From Armatimonadetes bacterium DC (GTDB lineage: Bacteria; Armatimonadota; Fimbriimonadia; Fimbriimonadales; GBS-DC): DNA of 64,000 nucleotides. Position 1 is the stretch's first letter. The number at the start of each line of letters is the position of its first letter. A program made the translations under genes and the position numbers. The notes below the pieces were generated by a model. The model was not told where the DNA came from. It was given only the letters and a program-made list of their open reading frames with translations, and ran no database searches. Below, piece after piece: positions 40,779 through 49,249 of this stretch. The stretch is from assembly GCA_001442985.1 (NCBI GenBank), contig LDYB01000019.1:186001-250000 (forward strand), read 5' to 3'.

Positions 40779-42017
40779 TTACCTATCTGCTCCCTGTGGA
40801 GGCGCGAGTTTCGCGAAGCGGTGCTTACCGACACGCAACAGTTTGCCTGTTAGATGCTCCACTGGCACCGAGTAGGTGGGGTCGCTGATGCGCACGCCGT
40901 CCAGCTCCACGCCGCCGCCCTGAATCAGTCGCCTCGCCTCCGAGTTGCTGGAGGCGAACCCAATCGCGGCAATCAGCCCCGCCAGCCACACGGTGCCGTC
41001 CTCTTTAATCAGCGAGGCAGGGATAGGCACTTCGGGCGCGTCGGTGGGCAGCTGGCGTTGCGAGAAGATGCGCATAAACTGCTCGTCCGCCTGTTGGGCA
41101 GCCTCTGCAGAATGATAGAGCGCGACAATCTCCCGTGCGAGCCGACGCTTCACATCGCGCGGGTTGATGCGCCCCGCTTTCCAGTCCCGTTCCAGAGCGT
41201 AAACCTCCTCTTCGGGCACATCGGTGCAGAGGATGAAGTAGTGGGTCATCAGTTCGTCGGGCAGGCTCATCACCTTGCCGAACATCTGGTCGGGCGGCTC
41301 GCTGATACCGATGTAGTTGCCCAGCGACTGGCTCATCTTCTCCTTGCCGTCCAGCCCGATCAGCAGGGGCATGAGCATGACCACCTGCGGCTCCTGCCCG
41401 TACTCGCGCTGGAGGTCGCGCCCCACAAGGTTATTGAACCGCTGGTCGCTGCCGCCCAGCTCCACATCGGCGCGAATCGCGACCGAGTCGTAGCCCTGAC
41501 AGAGGGGGTAGAGAATTTCGTGTACGCCCAGCGGCAGGTTGTTCGCAAGGCGGTTCGCAAAGTCCTCGCGCTCCAGAATCCGCGCGACGGTGTATTTGCT
41601 GGCAAGCTGAATCACATCGGCAAAGGTCATCTTGCCCAGCCAGTCGGCGTTGTAGTAGACCTCCGTGCGCTCAGGGTCTAAGATACGGAACAGCTGCGGC
41701 TTGAGGCGTTCCACATAGCTCATCACCTCTTCGCGCGGGAGCTGGCGGCGCGTTTTGGACTTGCCTGTAGGGTCGCCAATCATTGCCGTGAAATCGCCCA
41801 CAATCAGGCAGGCGATGTGCCCCAGGTCTTGAAACTGGCGCAGTTTGCGCAACACCACCGCCCAGCCCAGATGCACATCGGGCGCCGTGGGGTCTATACC
41901 CAGCTTGACCCGAAGCGGCTTACCGCGCTCCAGTTTGGCACGCAGCTCCTCTTCTGTGATAATCTCCTCGGTTCCACGCCGAAGACGGGCAATCTGCTGG
42001 TCTATCTCCATGCTCAT
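40779..42017 (-). CDS. tyrS: Tyrosyl-tRNA synthetase
   Basis: The start is ATG 42017; the ORF-track extension crosses the -10. The 412 residues have the class I signatures HLGWAVVLRKLRQFQDLGH (HIGH variant) and KEKMSQSLGN (KMSKS variant), plus YNADWLGKM and a C-terminal S4 RNA-binding domain (SNSEARRLIQGGGVELDGVR). This is the long TyrRS type (TyrZ-like) of many thermophiles. The queuosine-precursor transporter follows. Confidence 0.94.
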   Translation of the reverse strand: MSMEIDQQIARLRRGTEEIITEEELRAKLERGKPLRVKLGIDPTAPDVHLGWAVVLRKLRQFQDLGHIACLIVGDFTAMIGDPTGKSKTRRQLPREEVMSYVERLKPQLFRILDPERTEVYYNADWLGKMTFADVIQLASKYTVARILEREDFANRLANNLPLGVHEILYPLCQGYDSVAIRADVELGGSDQRFNNLVGRDLQREYGQEPQVVMLMPLLIGLDGKEKMSQSLGNYIGISEPPDQMFGKVMSLPDELMTHYFILCTDVPEEEVYALERDWKAGRINPRDVKRRLAREIVALYHSAEAAQQADEQFMRIFSQRQLPTDAPEVPIPASLIKEDGTVWLAGLIAAIGFASSNSEARRLIQGGGVELDGVRISDPTYSVPVEHLTGKLLRVGKHRFAKLAPPQGADR

Positions 42018-42026
42018 CGGGGGTGA

Positions 42027-42032
42027 ATTGTA
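42027..42032 (-). promoter_or_regulatory. Near-leaderless -10 element TACAAT of tyrS
   Basis: CGGGTACAAT on the minus strand, 9 nt before ATG 42017. No Shine-Dalgarno. Confidence 0.6.
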
Positions 42033-42078
42033 CCCGTTGGGGGCAGGAGTTGCGTCCCGCAAGGGGAACAAGACGGCT

Positions 42079-44544
42079 ATGTGGGGTCTTGTGGTGATGG
42101 CGCACTTGACCGCTCAAGATTTTGTGGAGTCGTTTGAGGGACGCTCGCTTCAGCCGCGATGGGAATGGCACGCGCCCGTGTCGGGACCGACTTACACGGT
42201 GGCAAACGGAAGCTTGATAGTGGAGGTGCCTGCGCGGCGTGGGGGCTACAATCACTGGGCAGGGGTCGCGGATGCGCCCGTTTTGCGCACGCCCAGCCCA
42301 TCGGGCAACTGGGCAATAGAGGCAACCCTGCAACTGCTGGACGCTCCGCCCGAAGCCGAGTTCCATGTGGGGCTAACGGTCGGCTTCAGCGAGCGTCGGC
42401 TGATTATCTGGGGACCGTTTCAGAGCCGACGGTTCGTGGGCAAGCCATCGCCCGAACTCTGGCTGGAGCGCACAGGCGAGGCGCGCCTCGCCACCGCGCC
42501 GATGAACACACCGCGCGTGAACCTGCGCATCGTCAAGCAGGGAGGGCGCTACACCTTCTTCACCCGACCCGATGAGAATTCCGAATGGCGGGCGGTCAGC
42601 ACGCTGTATAGCCTGATTCCAGAGCGCTTTGTGGGGATTGTGGGCAAAACCTTCGCCGAGGGCGAGTCCACCCCCATTCGGTTCGCGGTAGAGCGCTTCG
42701 CCCTCCAGAGGCTGCCTGTTGAGACGGCAGTGCAGGAGCCAGTGATTGCCATCAACGCCCGCGAAGCGGAGGCGACCGTCTCGCCCCTGCTGTTCGGGCA
42801 CTTCATCGAGCATATGGGCTTGTGCATTCAGGGGGGCTTGTGGGCGGAACTGCTGACAAACCGCAAATTCGCGGGCGAAGTGGGGGCGAACGGCGCGATT
42901 GAAGGCTGGCAAAAAATCGGCGACGCCCAGCTGAAAGCGGAGTACCAGACCGTCTACACAGGGGGACAGGCGCAACGAATAGAGGTACGCGGCGGGCGCG
43001 GCGGCGTCGGGCAGGCGGGCATCCCCGTGCAGGGCGGACGCGCCTATCAGGTGCGCGTGGTGGTCTATCCCGAAGGTGCTTCGGCGGTGTCGGTGGGCTT
43101 CGGGAACGCCGAACAGCGCTGGGAGGGGCTTCAGGCGGGGCAGTGGCACACACTCATGGCGACACTGACCCCCACCCAGAGTGAACCTGCAGGCGTGTTT
43201 CGGATTGAGGCGGAGGGGCAGGGGGCGCTGATTGTGGGTTGCGCCTCGCTGATGCCCGCCGATAACCTGCACGGCTGGCGGCGTGATGTGGTGGAAACCC
43301 TGCGCAAGATACCCATCCCTATCCTGCGCTGGCCCGGGGGCAACTTCGTGTCGGGATACGACTGGCGCGAGGGGGTCGGCGAACGCGACAAGCGTCCCCC
43401 ACGCTGGAACCGCGCATGGGGCAACTGGGAGATGAACGATGTCGGCACCGATGAGTTCATCCAGCTCTGCCGACTGATTAACGCCGAACCGTATATCTGT
43501 GTGAACGCAGGCGAAGGCACGCCCCGCATGGCGCAGGAGTGGGTGGAATATTGTAACGGAAGCGCAGACACGCCGATGGGACGGCTCCGCGCCCAGAACG
43601 GGCACCCCGAACCCTACCGCGTGCGCTACTGGGGCACAGGCAACGAGATGTACGGCAACTGGCAGCTGGGGCATCTGGATGCCGTCAAGTATGCGCTCAA
43701 GGCGAACGAGCTCGCCCGTGCTATGCGCGAGGTAGACCCCAGCATTCAACTGATTGCCGTGGGTGTGGACGCTGACGAATGGGGGCAGTGGAACCGCAAA
43801 GTGCTGCGGATTTCGGGCAGGCACCACGAGTATCTTTCGGTGCATTTCTATCAGGGATGCCCTCTGCCCAAAGACAGCCCCGAAGCCTACGAAACGGTCG
43901 TGCTGGGCGCGAAGCGCGTGGAGTGGATTCTGCGCCGCACTGCCGAGATTATTCGCGAGGAGATGCCCGACAACCCGCCCCTGATTGCGTTTGACGAGTG
44001 GAACACATGGTATCCCGAAGCGAATGCAGAGAACCAGTATCGCCAAATTGCTCCGTTATACGATGGGATTTTTGCGGCAGGGGTGTTCCACGCGCTGGTT
44101 CGCAACGCCGAGTATGTGGGCATGGCGAATCTGGCACAGCTGGTGAATGTGTTGCCCGCGCTGCTGGTGAACCCCACACAGGTGGTGGAAACGCCCACAT
44201 GGCTTGCTTTCGCGATGTATGCGCCCTATTTTGCGGGACAGCGGCTCAAGGTGCGCCTGCCCGAATCGCTGGAGGGGCAGGTGGATGCGGTGGCGGTGCG
44301 TGTGGGCGAGCGGATTCATATCGGGCTGATTAACTACAGCCTCACCGAGACCGCGCGCGTGCGCTTAGAGATCGAAGGCGCGACGCTCCAGCAGGTGGAG
44401 CAGATTCGCCTGCACGCGGAGCCGTTTCACGCCATGAACACCTTCGAGCAGCCGAACCGTGTGCAACTCCAGCGCGAACGCAAACGCTGGCAAACCGAGT
44501 GGGAACTGCCGCCCCATTCGGTGACGGCGGTGTTGGGGTGGTAG
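42079..44544 (+). CDS. GH51 alpha-L-arabinofuranosidase with N-terminal beta-sandwich
   Basis: The 821 residues split into an N-terminal concanavalin-like sandwich (about 1-215), a GH51 catalytic barrel and a C-terminal beta domain. VSPLLFGHFIEHMGLCIQGGLWAELL opens the barrel; WGTGNEMYGNWQ carries the acid/base Glu and IAFDEWNTWY the nucleophile Glu. It releases arabinose from plant hemicellulose. ATG 42079 is used, but the residues just upstream in frame are Lys/Arg-rich and the first codons hydrophobic (MWGLVVMAHLTAQ), so an upstream TTG giving a signal peptide is likely. The ORF-track start at 41845 is antisense to tyrS. Confidence 0.88.
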   Translation: MWGLVVMAHLTAQDFVESFEGRSLQPRWEWHAPVSGPTYTVANGSLIVEVPARRGGYNHWAGVADAPVLRTPSPSGNWAIEATLQLLDAPPEAEFHVGLTVGFSERRLIIWGPFQSRRFVGKPSPELWLERTGEARLATAPMNTPRVNLRIVKQGGRYTFFTRPDENSEWRAVSTLYSLIPERFVGIVGKTFAEGESTPIRFAVERFALQRLPVETAVQEPVIAINAREAEATVSPLLFGHFIEHMGLCIQGGLWAELLTNRKFAGEVGANGAIEGWQKIGDAQLKAEYQTVYTGGQAQRIEVRGGRGGVGQAGIPVQGGRAYQVRVVVYPEGASAVSVGFGNAEQRWEGLQAGQWHTLMATLTPTQSEPAGVFRIEAEGQGALIVGCASLMPADNLHGWRRDVVETLRKIPIPILRWPGGNFVSGYDWREGVGERDKRPPRWNRAWGNWEMNDVGTDEFIQLCRLINAEPYICVNAGEGTPRMAQEWVEYCNGSADTPMGRLRAQNGHPEPYRVRYWGTGNEMYGNWQLGHLDAVKYALKANELARAMREVDPSIQLIAVGVDADEWGQWNRKVLRISGRHHEYLSVHFYQGCPLPKDSPEAYETVVLGAKRVEWILRRTAEIIREEMPDNPPLIAFDEWNTWYPEANAENQYRQIAPLYDGIFAAGVFHALVRNAEYVGMANLAQLVNVLPALLVNPTQVVETPTWLAFAMYAPYFAGQRLKVRLPESLEGQVDAVAVRVGERIHIGLINYSLTETARVRLEIEGATLQQVEQIRLHAEPFHAMNTFEQPNRVQLQRERKRWQTEWELPPHSVTAVLGW

Positions 44545-44551
44545 GACTAAA

Positions 44552-44586
44552 AGCAGCACCCCCTCTTTAAGGGAGGGGGTGCTGCT
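44552..44586 (+). terminator. Long hairpin terminator
   Basis: AGCAGCACCCCCTC (44552-44565) and GAGGGGGTGCTGCT (44573-44586) form a perfect 14-bp stem between the convergent GH51 gene and the EF-hand-tailed gene. Confidence 0.88.
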
Positions 44587-44607
44587 GGATTCGAGATGGC
44601 GCAGGTC

Positions 44608-45747
44608 TTAACAACCGTTACCGAAGTTGAACAGTACCTCCAGCAGGTCGGCGTCGTCTACCACGCCGTCGCAGTTGACATCCTCGGCGCCACCCGAGCC
44701 GCCGAAGGCGAACAGGATGGCAAGCAGATCGGCGTCGTCCACGCAGCCGTTGCCGTCTACATCGCCACCGCTGGGCGTGCAGCCGGCAGCCTCTGCCCAG
44801 AACGCTATCGCGCCACCCAGCAGGCTGGGGTTAGGACAACCGAAACTGCTGAGGTTCAAGGTGTAATTGTAGCACTCAGTGGGGGAGGTATGATCCCCGT
44901 CGGCGGGGGCGTCGTCATCGAACTGGGTGCTTGTCGAGTCGCCCACCTGCGGGTTATTGAGCCGGTTGTGCCACAGCATCGGCTGGGCGCCTGTCGCTAA
45001 TGTAATCCCCGACTCGGGGTCGAACGCCTGACCGTAGACGACAAGATAGCCACCCAGAAGTTCGGTACCGGGATCGCCATCATCGGCAGGCGTGGAGGGC
45101 AGAGCGAACTCAAGCCCATCCAAGCAGGCAGACGAGTACCAGAAACCTTCGCTCAAGCTGCCGTAATCGAGGATGACGCCCTCGCCAGCGCTCTGCTCAT
45201 GCACATCGGCGCACTCGGCGTCGAACTCTTCAACGGCGAAAATAGCAATCACGCAGTTCTGGGTGTCGGAGTTGTCGTCCGTGTTGTTGTCAAGGTTGGG
45301 ATTCCACTCCCAGAAGTGAGTGAGCGAGTTAACATTAGCGCCGTTGAAGCTGGTGTCGGACAGTGAGGCGATGTCGTTCGCGTAGTAGGGGTTGTGATAG
45401 TCTGGACCGAACCAGAAGAGGCTTCCGGCGGCACAGACCTGTACGGACGAGTCAGGATTGCCAGTGTTAGCGTTCACCGGGGCGGCAGAGAAGACCAGCG
45501 TCTCGCTCGCGCCAGTGGAGTCGCAGGGTCCTGCGGGTGCGAACTCACCCACCTCAATCCACGGGGTCAAGGGGATAATCCGCCCGTTCTCCCAGCGCGC
45601 TTTCATAATGCGCTTGGGGATCGCACGCTGAACCTGGTTCAAATCAACCGCCCGAAGCTCGGTGTTCTTAGTACCATCCGCATACGCAAACGCAGCGCAC
45701 AAAATGGCGCCTGTCGCAACGGCTAAAAAGAGTTTAGCTCGTACCAT
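44608..45747 (-). CDS. Secreted protein with two C-terminal EF-hand/dockerin-like repeats
   Basis: The 379-residue protein has a signal peptide (LFLAVATGAILCAAFAYA), a Cys- and Asp-rich body, and the repeats DVDGNGCVDDADLLAILFAFG and DVNCDGVVDDADLLEVLFNFG. The body (for example FWFGPDYHNPYYAND) does not match a family I know. AAAGGAG lies before ATG 45747. A promoter about 100 bp upstream (45845-45872) gives an 85-nt leader. Confidence 0.82.
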   Translation of the reverse strand: MVRAKLFLAVATGAILCAAFAYADGTKNTELRAVDLNQVQRAIPKRIMKARWENGRIIPLTPWIEVGEFAPAGPCDSTGASETLVFSAAPVNANTGNPDSSVQVCAAGSLFWFGPDYHNPYYANDIASLSDTSFNGANVNSLTHFWEWNPNLDNNTDDNSDTQNCVIAIFAVEEFDAECADVHEQSAGEGVILDYGSLSEGFWYSSACLDGLEFALPSTPADDGDPGTELLGGYLVVYGQAFDPESGITLATGAQPMLWHNRLNNPQVGDSTSTQFDDDAPADGDHTSPTECYNYTLNLSSFGCPNPSLLGGAIAFWAEAAGCTPSGGDVDGNGCVDDADLLAILFAFGGSGGAEDVNCDGVVDDADLLEVLFNFGNGC

Positions 45748-45844
45748 CGTTTAGTCTCCTTTCGCCAGTGGTTTAGTCCCTGACAACTCTGTTATACCCC
45801 TTTTCATGCGCAAACGCGAGGGTTTTGAGCCACTGGCATCTGCA

Positions 45845-45872
45845 ATTATACCCCAGTTTTACGCAAATGCAA
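45845..45872 (-). promoter_or_regulatory. Promoter of the 379-residue EF-hand-tailed gene
   Basis: On the minus strand, TTGCAT (45872-45867), 16 bp, TATAAT (45850-45845) with GGGG just before it. The same TTGCAT-16-TATAAT layout precedes rho. Confidence 0.7.
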
Positions 45873-45962
45873 TTGGAATCAAACCACGAGCTATCCGATT
45901 CATACTCTACTTTGCACGGAATGTTCAGTGGCAGTCGCCAACATCGCGAAGTCTCCATCGGG

Positions 45963-45968
45963 TATAAT
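45963..45968 (+). promoter_or_regulatory. -10 element TATAAT of the rpsF operon
   Basis: CGGGTATAAT at 45963-45968; the leader is about 60 nt and has AGGAGGG before ATG 46036. The -35 is weak. Confidence 0.65.
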
Positions 45969-46035
45969 ACACCCCATCACAGGACCCTTCTGACTCCAGC
46001 GCGGAGTCCCGAACACGGTCCACAGGAGGGAAACG

Positions 46036-46350
46036 ATGGAGCAGACACGGTATTATGAGACGATGGTGATTGTGCCAACGACTTTAGGCGAGGAGCAGGT
46101 GAACGCGCTGATAGAGCGTGCGCGCACGGTGCTGCAGAACCTCGGCGCCACCGTGGACGAAGCGCGCGTGTGGGATCAGCGCAAACTCGCCTACGAAATC
46201 AAACACCACAAAGAGGGTATCTACCTCCTCTTCCGCTATCATGGCGCACCCCAGGCGGCAGAAGAGCTCAACCGCATCCTCAAAATTAATGAGGATGTGA
46301 TTCGGTTCCGCACCTTCCGACTGGAGCCTGAGGAGGTAGCCCAGGTTTAG
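46036..46350 (+). CDS. rpsF: 30S ribosomal protein S6
   Basis: The 104 residues match S6: YYETMVIVPTTLGEEQVNALIE, WDQRKLAYEIKHHKEGIYLLFRY and NRILKINEDVIRFRTFRLE. S6 binds S18 on the small subunit. ACAGGAGGG supports the start. ssb and rpsR follow, the classical rpsF-ssb-rpsR order. Confidence 0.97.
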   Translation: MEQTRYYETMVIVPTTLGEEQVNALIERARTVLQNLGATVDEARVWDQRKLAYEIKHHKEGIYLLFRYHGAPQAAEELNRILKINEDVIRFRTFRLEPEEVAQV

Positions 46351-46364
46351 GGGAGGCTACGCAC

Positions 46365-46940
46365 ATGTATTTTAACCGAATCACCCTGGTGGGGCGGCTG
46401 ACCCGCGACCCCGAACTGCGCACCACACCCGAAGGGACTTCCCTTGTACGCTTCGGGCTGGCAGTGAGTCGTGGATCGCGCCCCGAAGATGAGACCGACT
46501 TTTTTGAGATTGTGGCTTTTGGAACCACGGCGGAGACAGTCGCCAACTACATGACCAAGGGGCGTCTGGTGCTGGTGGAAGGGCGCGTCCAGACTCGCAC
46601 CTACACTGCAGGCGACGGCACCCAGCGCAAGGCATGGGATGTCATCGCGAATGTCGTGCGCTTTCTGGAGCCGCGCTCGGCAGTGGAAGCCGCTGCGGCT
46701 GCACCTGCGGCGGCGGAACCTGAGCCGACACCCGTAGAGAGCGGCGGCTACGACGCCATCACGATGGAGGAACCCGAACCGCCTGCGGCGCGCACTTCTG
46801 CCTCGCGCAGTGCAACGCCCCGTGCCCCCCAGCGCCCTGCGCGCACCAGCACCCCGCCGCCACAGGAAGAAGAACCCGATTTTGATCTGGACTTTGACCC
46901 CGAAGAGATGGGAGACTCCGATGACGACCCATTCCGATAA
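46365..46940 (+). CDS. ssb: Single-stranded DNA-binding protein
   Basis: The 191-residue protein has an OB fold (MYFNRITLVGRLTRDPELRTTPEGTSLVRFGLAVSR, KGRLVLVEGRVQTRTYTAGDGTQRKAWDVIANVVRFLEPR), a low-complexity Ala/Pro linker, and an acidic tail ending DSDDDPFR. The usual interaction tip is DDxPF at the very end; here one extra arginine follows the phenylalanine. It coats single-stranded DNA in replication and repair. Confidence 0.96.
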   Translation: MYFNRITLVGRLTRDPELRTTPEGTSLVRFGLAVSRGSRPEDETDFFEIVAFGTTAETVANYMTKGRLVLVEGRVQTRTYTAGDGTQRKAWDVIANVVRFLEPRSAVEAAAAAPAAAEPEPTPVESGGYDAITMEEPEPPAARTSASRSATPRAPQRPARTSTPPPQEEEPDFDLDFDPEEMGDSDDDPFR

Positions 46941-46955
46941 TACAGGAGGCTTGCC

Positions 46956-47222
46956 ATGGAACTGGAGAAGCAACTGATGGATGAGAGTACCGATTCAAAG
47001 CAGCGTGTCGTTCGCCGTCGTCGGCGTGTGTGCGCTTTCTGTGTGGAGAAGCGCCCGATAGACTACAAAGATGTCGCGCGGCTGAAACGCTACACCTCGC
47101 CCGAACGGGGCAAGATTCTGCCGCGGCGTCAGACGGGACTGTGCGCCAAATGCCAGCGCAGACTCGCGTTAGCCATCAAGCGAGCGCGCGAGCTGGCGCT
47201 CCTGCCCTATGTGGCACAGTAA
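46956..47222 (+). CDS. rpsR: 30S ribosomal protein S18 (zinc-binding form)
   Basis: The 88 residues include [55 protein letters not shown]. The two CxxC pairs are the zinc-binding form of S18. The N-terminal extension before Arg-rich RVVRRRRR is a little long; ATG 46980 is an alternative, but AGGAGG precedes 46956. No rplI follows, unlike in many bacteria. Confidence 0.96.
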   Translation: MELEKQLMDESTDSKQRVVRRRRRVCAFCVEKRPIDYKDVARLKRYTSPERGKILPRRQTGLCAKCQRRLALAIKRARELALLPYVAQ

Positions 47223-47228
47223 ACGGCG

Positions 47229-48296
47229 ATGACACACCTGCTGGACGACACGGGCTTGTTGAGTCAAGCGGACCCGAAAGGGATGATGACGCTCACGCTG
47301 GATTTTCCTGCCCAGTGTGAGCGTGCTTATCAAATTGCCAGCCAGTTCTCCCTTCCCAGCCTGCCGCGCACGCCGCGCCTCGTAGTGGTGTGCGGCATGG
47401 GCGGGTCCGCGATTGGCGGCGACTACCTGCGCGCCCTGTTTGAAGCGTACGGGAACATCCCCGTGCTGGTGGTGCGCGACTATCATCTGCCCCAGTGCGT
47501 TGATGCCGGGAGCCTCGTGTTCGCCGTGAGCTATTCAGGCAACACGGAGGAGACGCTCTCCTGCTACCGCGAGGCGCACGCGCGGGGGGCGATGATCCTC
47601 ACGCTCTCCAGCGGCGGGGAACTGCAGGAACGCGCTTCAGCAGACGGCTATCCCCATCTGCAGGTCCCAGGCGGGCAGCCGCCACGCACGGCGCTGGGAT
47701 ACCTCTTTGTGCCCCTGATGCGCCTGTGTGAACGCTGGGGTCTGCTGCCCGACCTGAGTCAGGCATACGCCCAGACCCAGAAACGCCTGGTTCAAACCCG
47801 CGACCAGCTGGCGCCTTCCGTGCCCACAGCGCAAAACCCTGCAAAGCAGCTGGCGCAGGCACTGTACGGGCGTATCCCGTTGATTTATGGCTCATGCGGA
47901 CCCCGCGCCACCGTCGCCCTGCGCTGGAAAGGGCAGTTCAACGAGAACGCCAAACAACACGCCTTTGCCTACACCTTCCCCGAGCTGAACCATAACGAAA
48001 TTCTGGGCTGGGTGCTGGCGCACAAGCAGGCGCCGAACTGGAGCGTGGTCGTATTAAGCGACCCCGACGATAGCCTCAAAATCCGCACGCGTATCGAGGT
48101 CACGCGCCGACTGGTGGGCGAGCAGGTTCCCTGGCACGAGATTACCGCTCAGGGCGAAAGCCTGCTGGAGCGCCTGATGTATCTCACCTACTTCGGCGAC
48201 TTCGTGAGCCTGTACCTCGCCTATCTCAACGAAGTAGACCCCGAAGCAATTGACTATATCAACACACTCAAAGCGGAACTGGCGAAAATCAATTAG
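47229..48296 (+). CDS. Bifunctional phosphoglucose/phosphomannose isomerase
   Basis: The 355-residue SIS-domain protein has VVVCGMGGSAIGGDYLRALFE, VFAVSYSGNTEETLSCYREA, and the C-terminal NENAKQHAFAYTFPELNHNEILGW with a conserved His and Glu, the pattern of archaeal-type PGI/PMI. It interconverts glucose-6-P or mannose-6-P with fructose-6-P. It starts 6 nt after rpsR without a Shine-Dalgarno, so it may be translated by coupling. speE follows. Confidence 0.9.
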   Translation: MTHLLDDTGLLSQADPKGMMTLTLDFPAQCERAYQIASQFSLPSLPRTPRLVVVCGMGGSAIGGDYLRALFEAYGNIPVLVVRDYHLPQCVDAGSLVFAVSYSGNTEETLSCYREAHARGAMILTLSSGGELQERASADGYPHLQVPGGQPPRTALGYLFVPLMRLCERWGLLPDLSQAYAQTQKRLVQTRDQLAPSVPTAQNPAKQLAQALYGRIPLIYGSCGPRATVALRWKGQFNENAKQHAFAYTFPELNHNEILGWVLAHKQAPNWSVVVLSDPDDSLKIRTRIEVTRRLVGEQVPWHEITAQGESLLERLMYLTYFGDFVSLYLAYLNEVDPEAIDYINTLKAELAKIN

Positions 48297-48308
48297 GAGG
48301 AGGAACCT

Positions 48309-49235
48309 ATGGCAGCAGCACACCATGTATGCGGCGGTCTTCTGCTCTCAGAGACCCATACCGACGCGGTGATGTATACCTACCGCGTCAAAAATGTAAT
48401 GCAAATGGCTCGAACGAAATTTCAGGACGCATGGATTGTAGACCTCTACGGCTATGGCAAGGCGCTATTTCTGGATAAGAAGATTCAGTCCGCCCTGCTG
48501 GACGAATACATGTTCCATGAGCCGATGGTCCAGCCCGGGATGTTCACCCACCCGAACCCACAGCGCGTGCTGGTGGCAGGGGGCGGAGAGGGCGCCACGC
48601 TCCGCGAGGTTCTGCGCCACAACACGGTCAAAGAGGCGGTGATGGTGGATATTGACGATGAGCTGGTGGCGTTCTGCAAGCAGTGGATGCCCGAATGGCA
48701 TCAGGGTTCGTTCGATGACCCCCGCACCACGCTCATTCACGATGACGCCCGCAAGATTATTGCCCAGTATCGCAACCACTTCGATGTGATTGTCTCCGAC
48801 CTGACCGACCCGCTGGAGGCAGGTCCCTCGCAAATGCTGTTCACGAAAGAGTTTTATCAGCTCGTTTACGACGCTCTGACTGACGACGGTGTGCTGACCG
48901 TTCAGTCGGGGGCAGGAGACCCACTCTATCCCTACCTGTACGGCTGCATCGTGCGCACGCTTCAGGAAGTGTTCCCTGTAGTGCGTCCTTACTGGTGCTT
49001 TGTGGCATCGTTTATGTTGCCGTGGGGTTTCGTGCTGGCGTCCAAGAAGCACGACCCGCTGGCGTTGACCGCCGAGGCGATTGCCCAGCGCATCGAGGAG
49101 CGCGGCGTAAAAGGGCTACGGTATTATGACCCCTTCACGCACTTCGGCATGTTCGCCATTCCACCGTACTTGCGTGAGGTGATTGCCCAGGCGCGCGTGC
49201 TGACCGACGCCGAGCCGTTCAACTGGGAAGCCTGA
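48309..49235 (+). CDS. speE: Polyamine aminopropyltransferase (spermidine synthase family)
   Basis: The 308-residue protein has the family core VLVAGGGEGATLREVLRH, the SAM-type acidic motif VDIDDELV, the substrate-binding VIVSDLTDPLEAGP and LTVQSGAGDP. It moves the aminopropyl group of decarboxylated SAM to putrescine, agmatine or a longer polyamine and releases methylthioadenosine, the substrate of mtnP in this window. The DLTDP core (where many spermidine synthases have DxxDP/SSDP) fits thermophile-type, possibly agmatine or thermospermine, enzymes. AGGAGGAGG supports the start. Confidence 0.92.
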   Translation: MAAAHHVCGGLLLSETHTDAVMYTYRVKNVMQMARTKFQDAWIVDLYGYGKALFLDKKIQSALLDEYMFHEPMVQPGMFTHPNPQRVLVAGGGEGATLREVLRHNTVKEAVMVDIDDELVAFCKQWMPEWHQGSFDDPRTTLIHDDARKIIAQYRNHFDVIVSDLTDPLEAGPSQMLFTKEFYQLVYDALTDDGVLTVQSGAGDPLYPYLYGCIVRTLQEVFPVVRPYWCFVASFMLPWGFVLASKKHDPLALTAEAIAQRIEERGVKGLRYYDPFTHFGMFAIPPYLREVIAQARVLTDAEPFNWEA

Positions 49236-49249
49236 GGAGGGCGTTCAGT

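Noticed and set aside
41845-42078. N-terminal extension of the GH51 ORF
   Set aside because: It is antisense to the start of tyrS and has no protein-like composition; only a short part near 42029-42078 could belong to a signal peptide.
42373-44046. 557-residue minus-strand ORF
   Set aside because: Antisense to the GH51 gene, which has both catalytic glutamates; no recognisable domain on the other strand.
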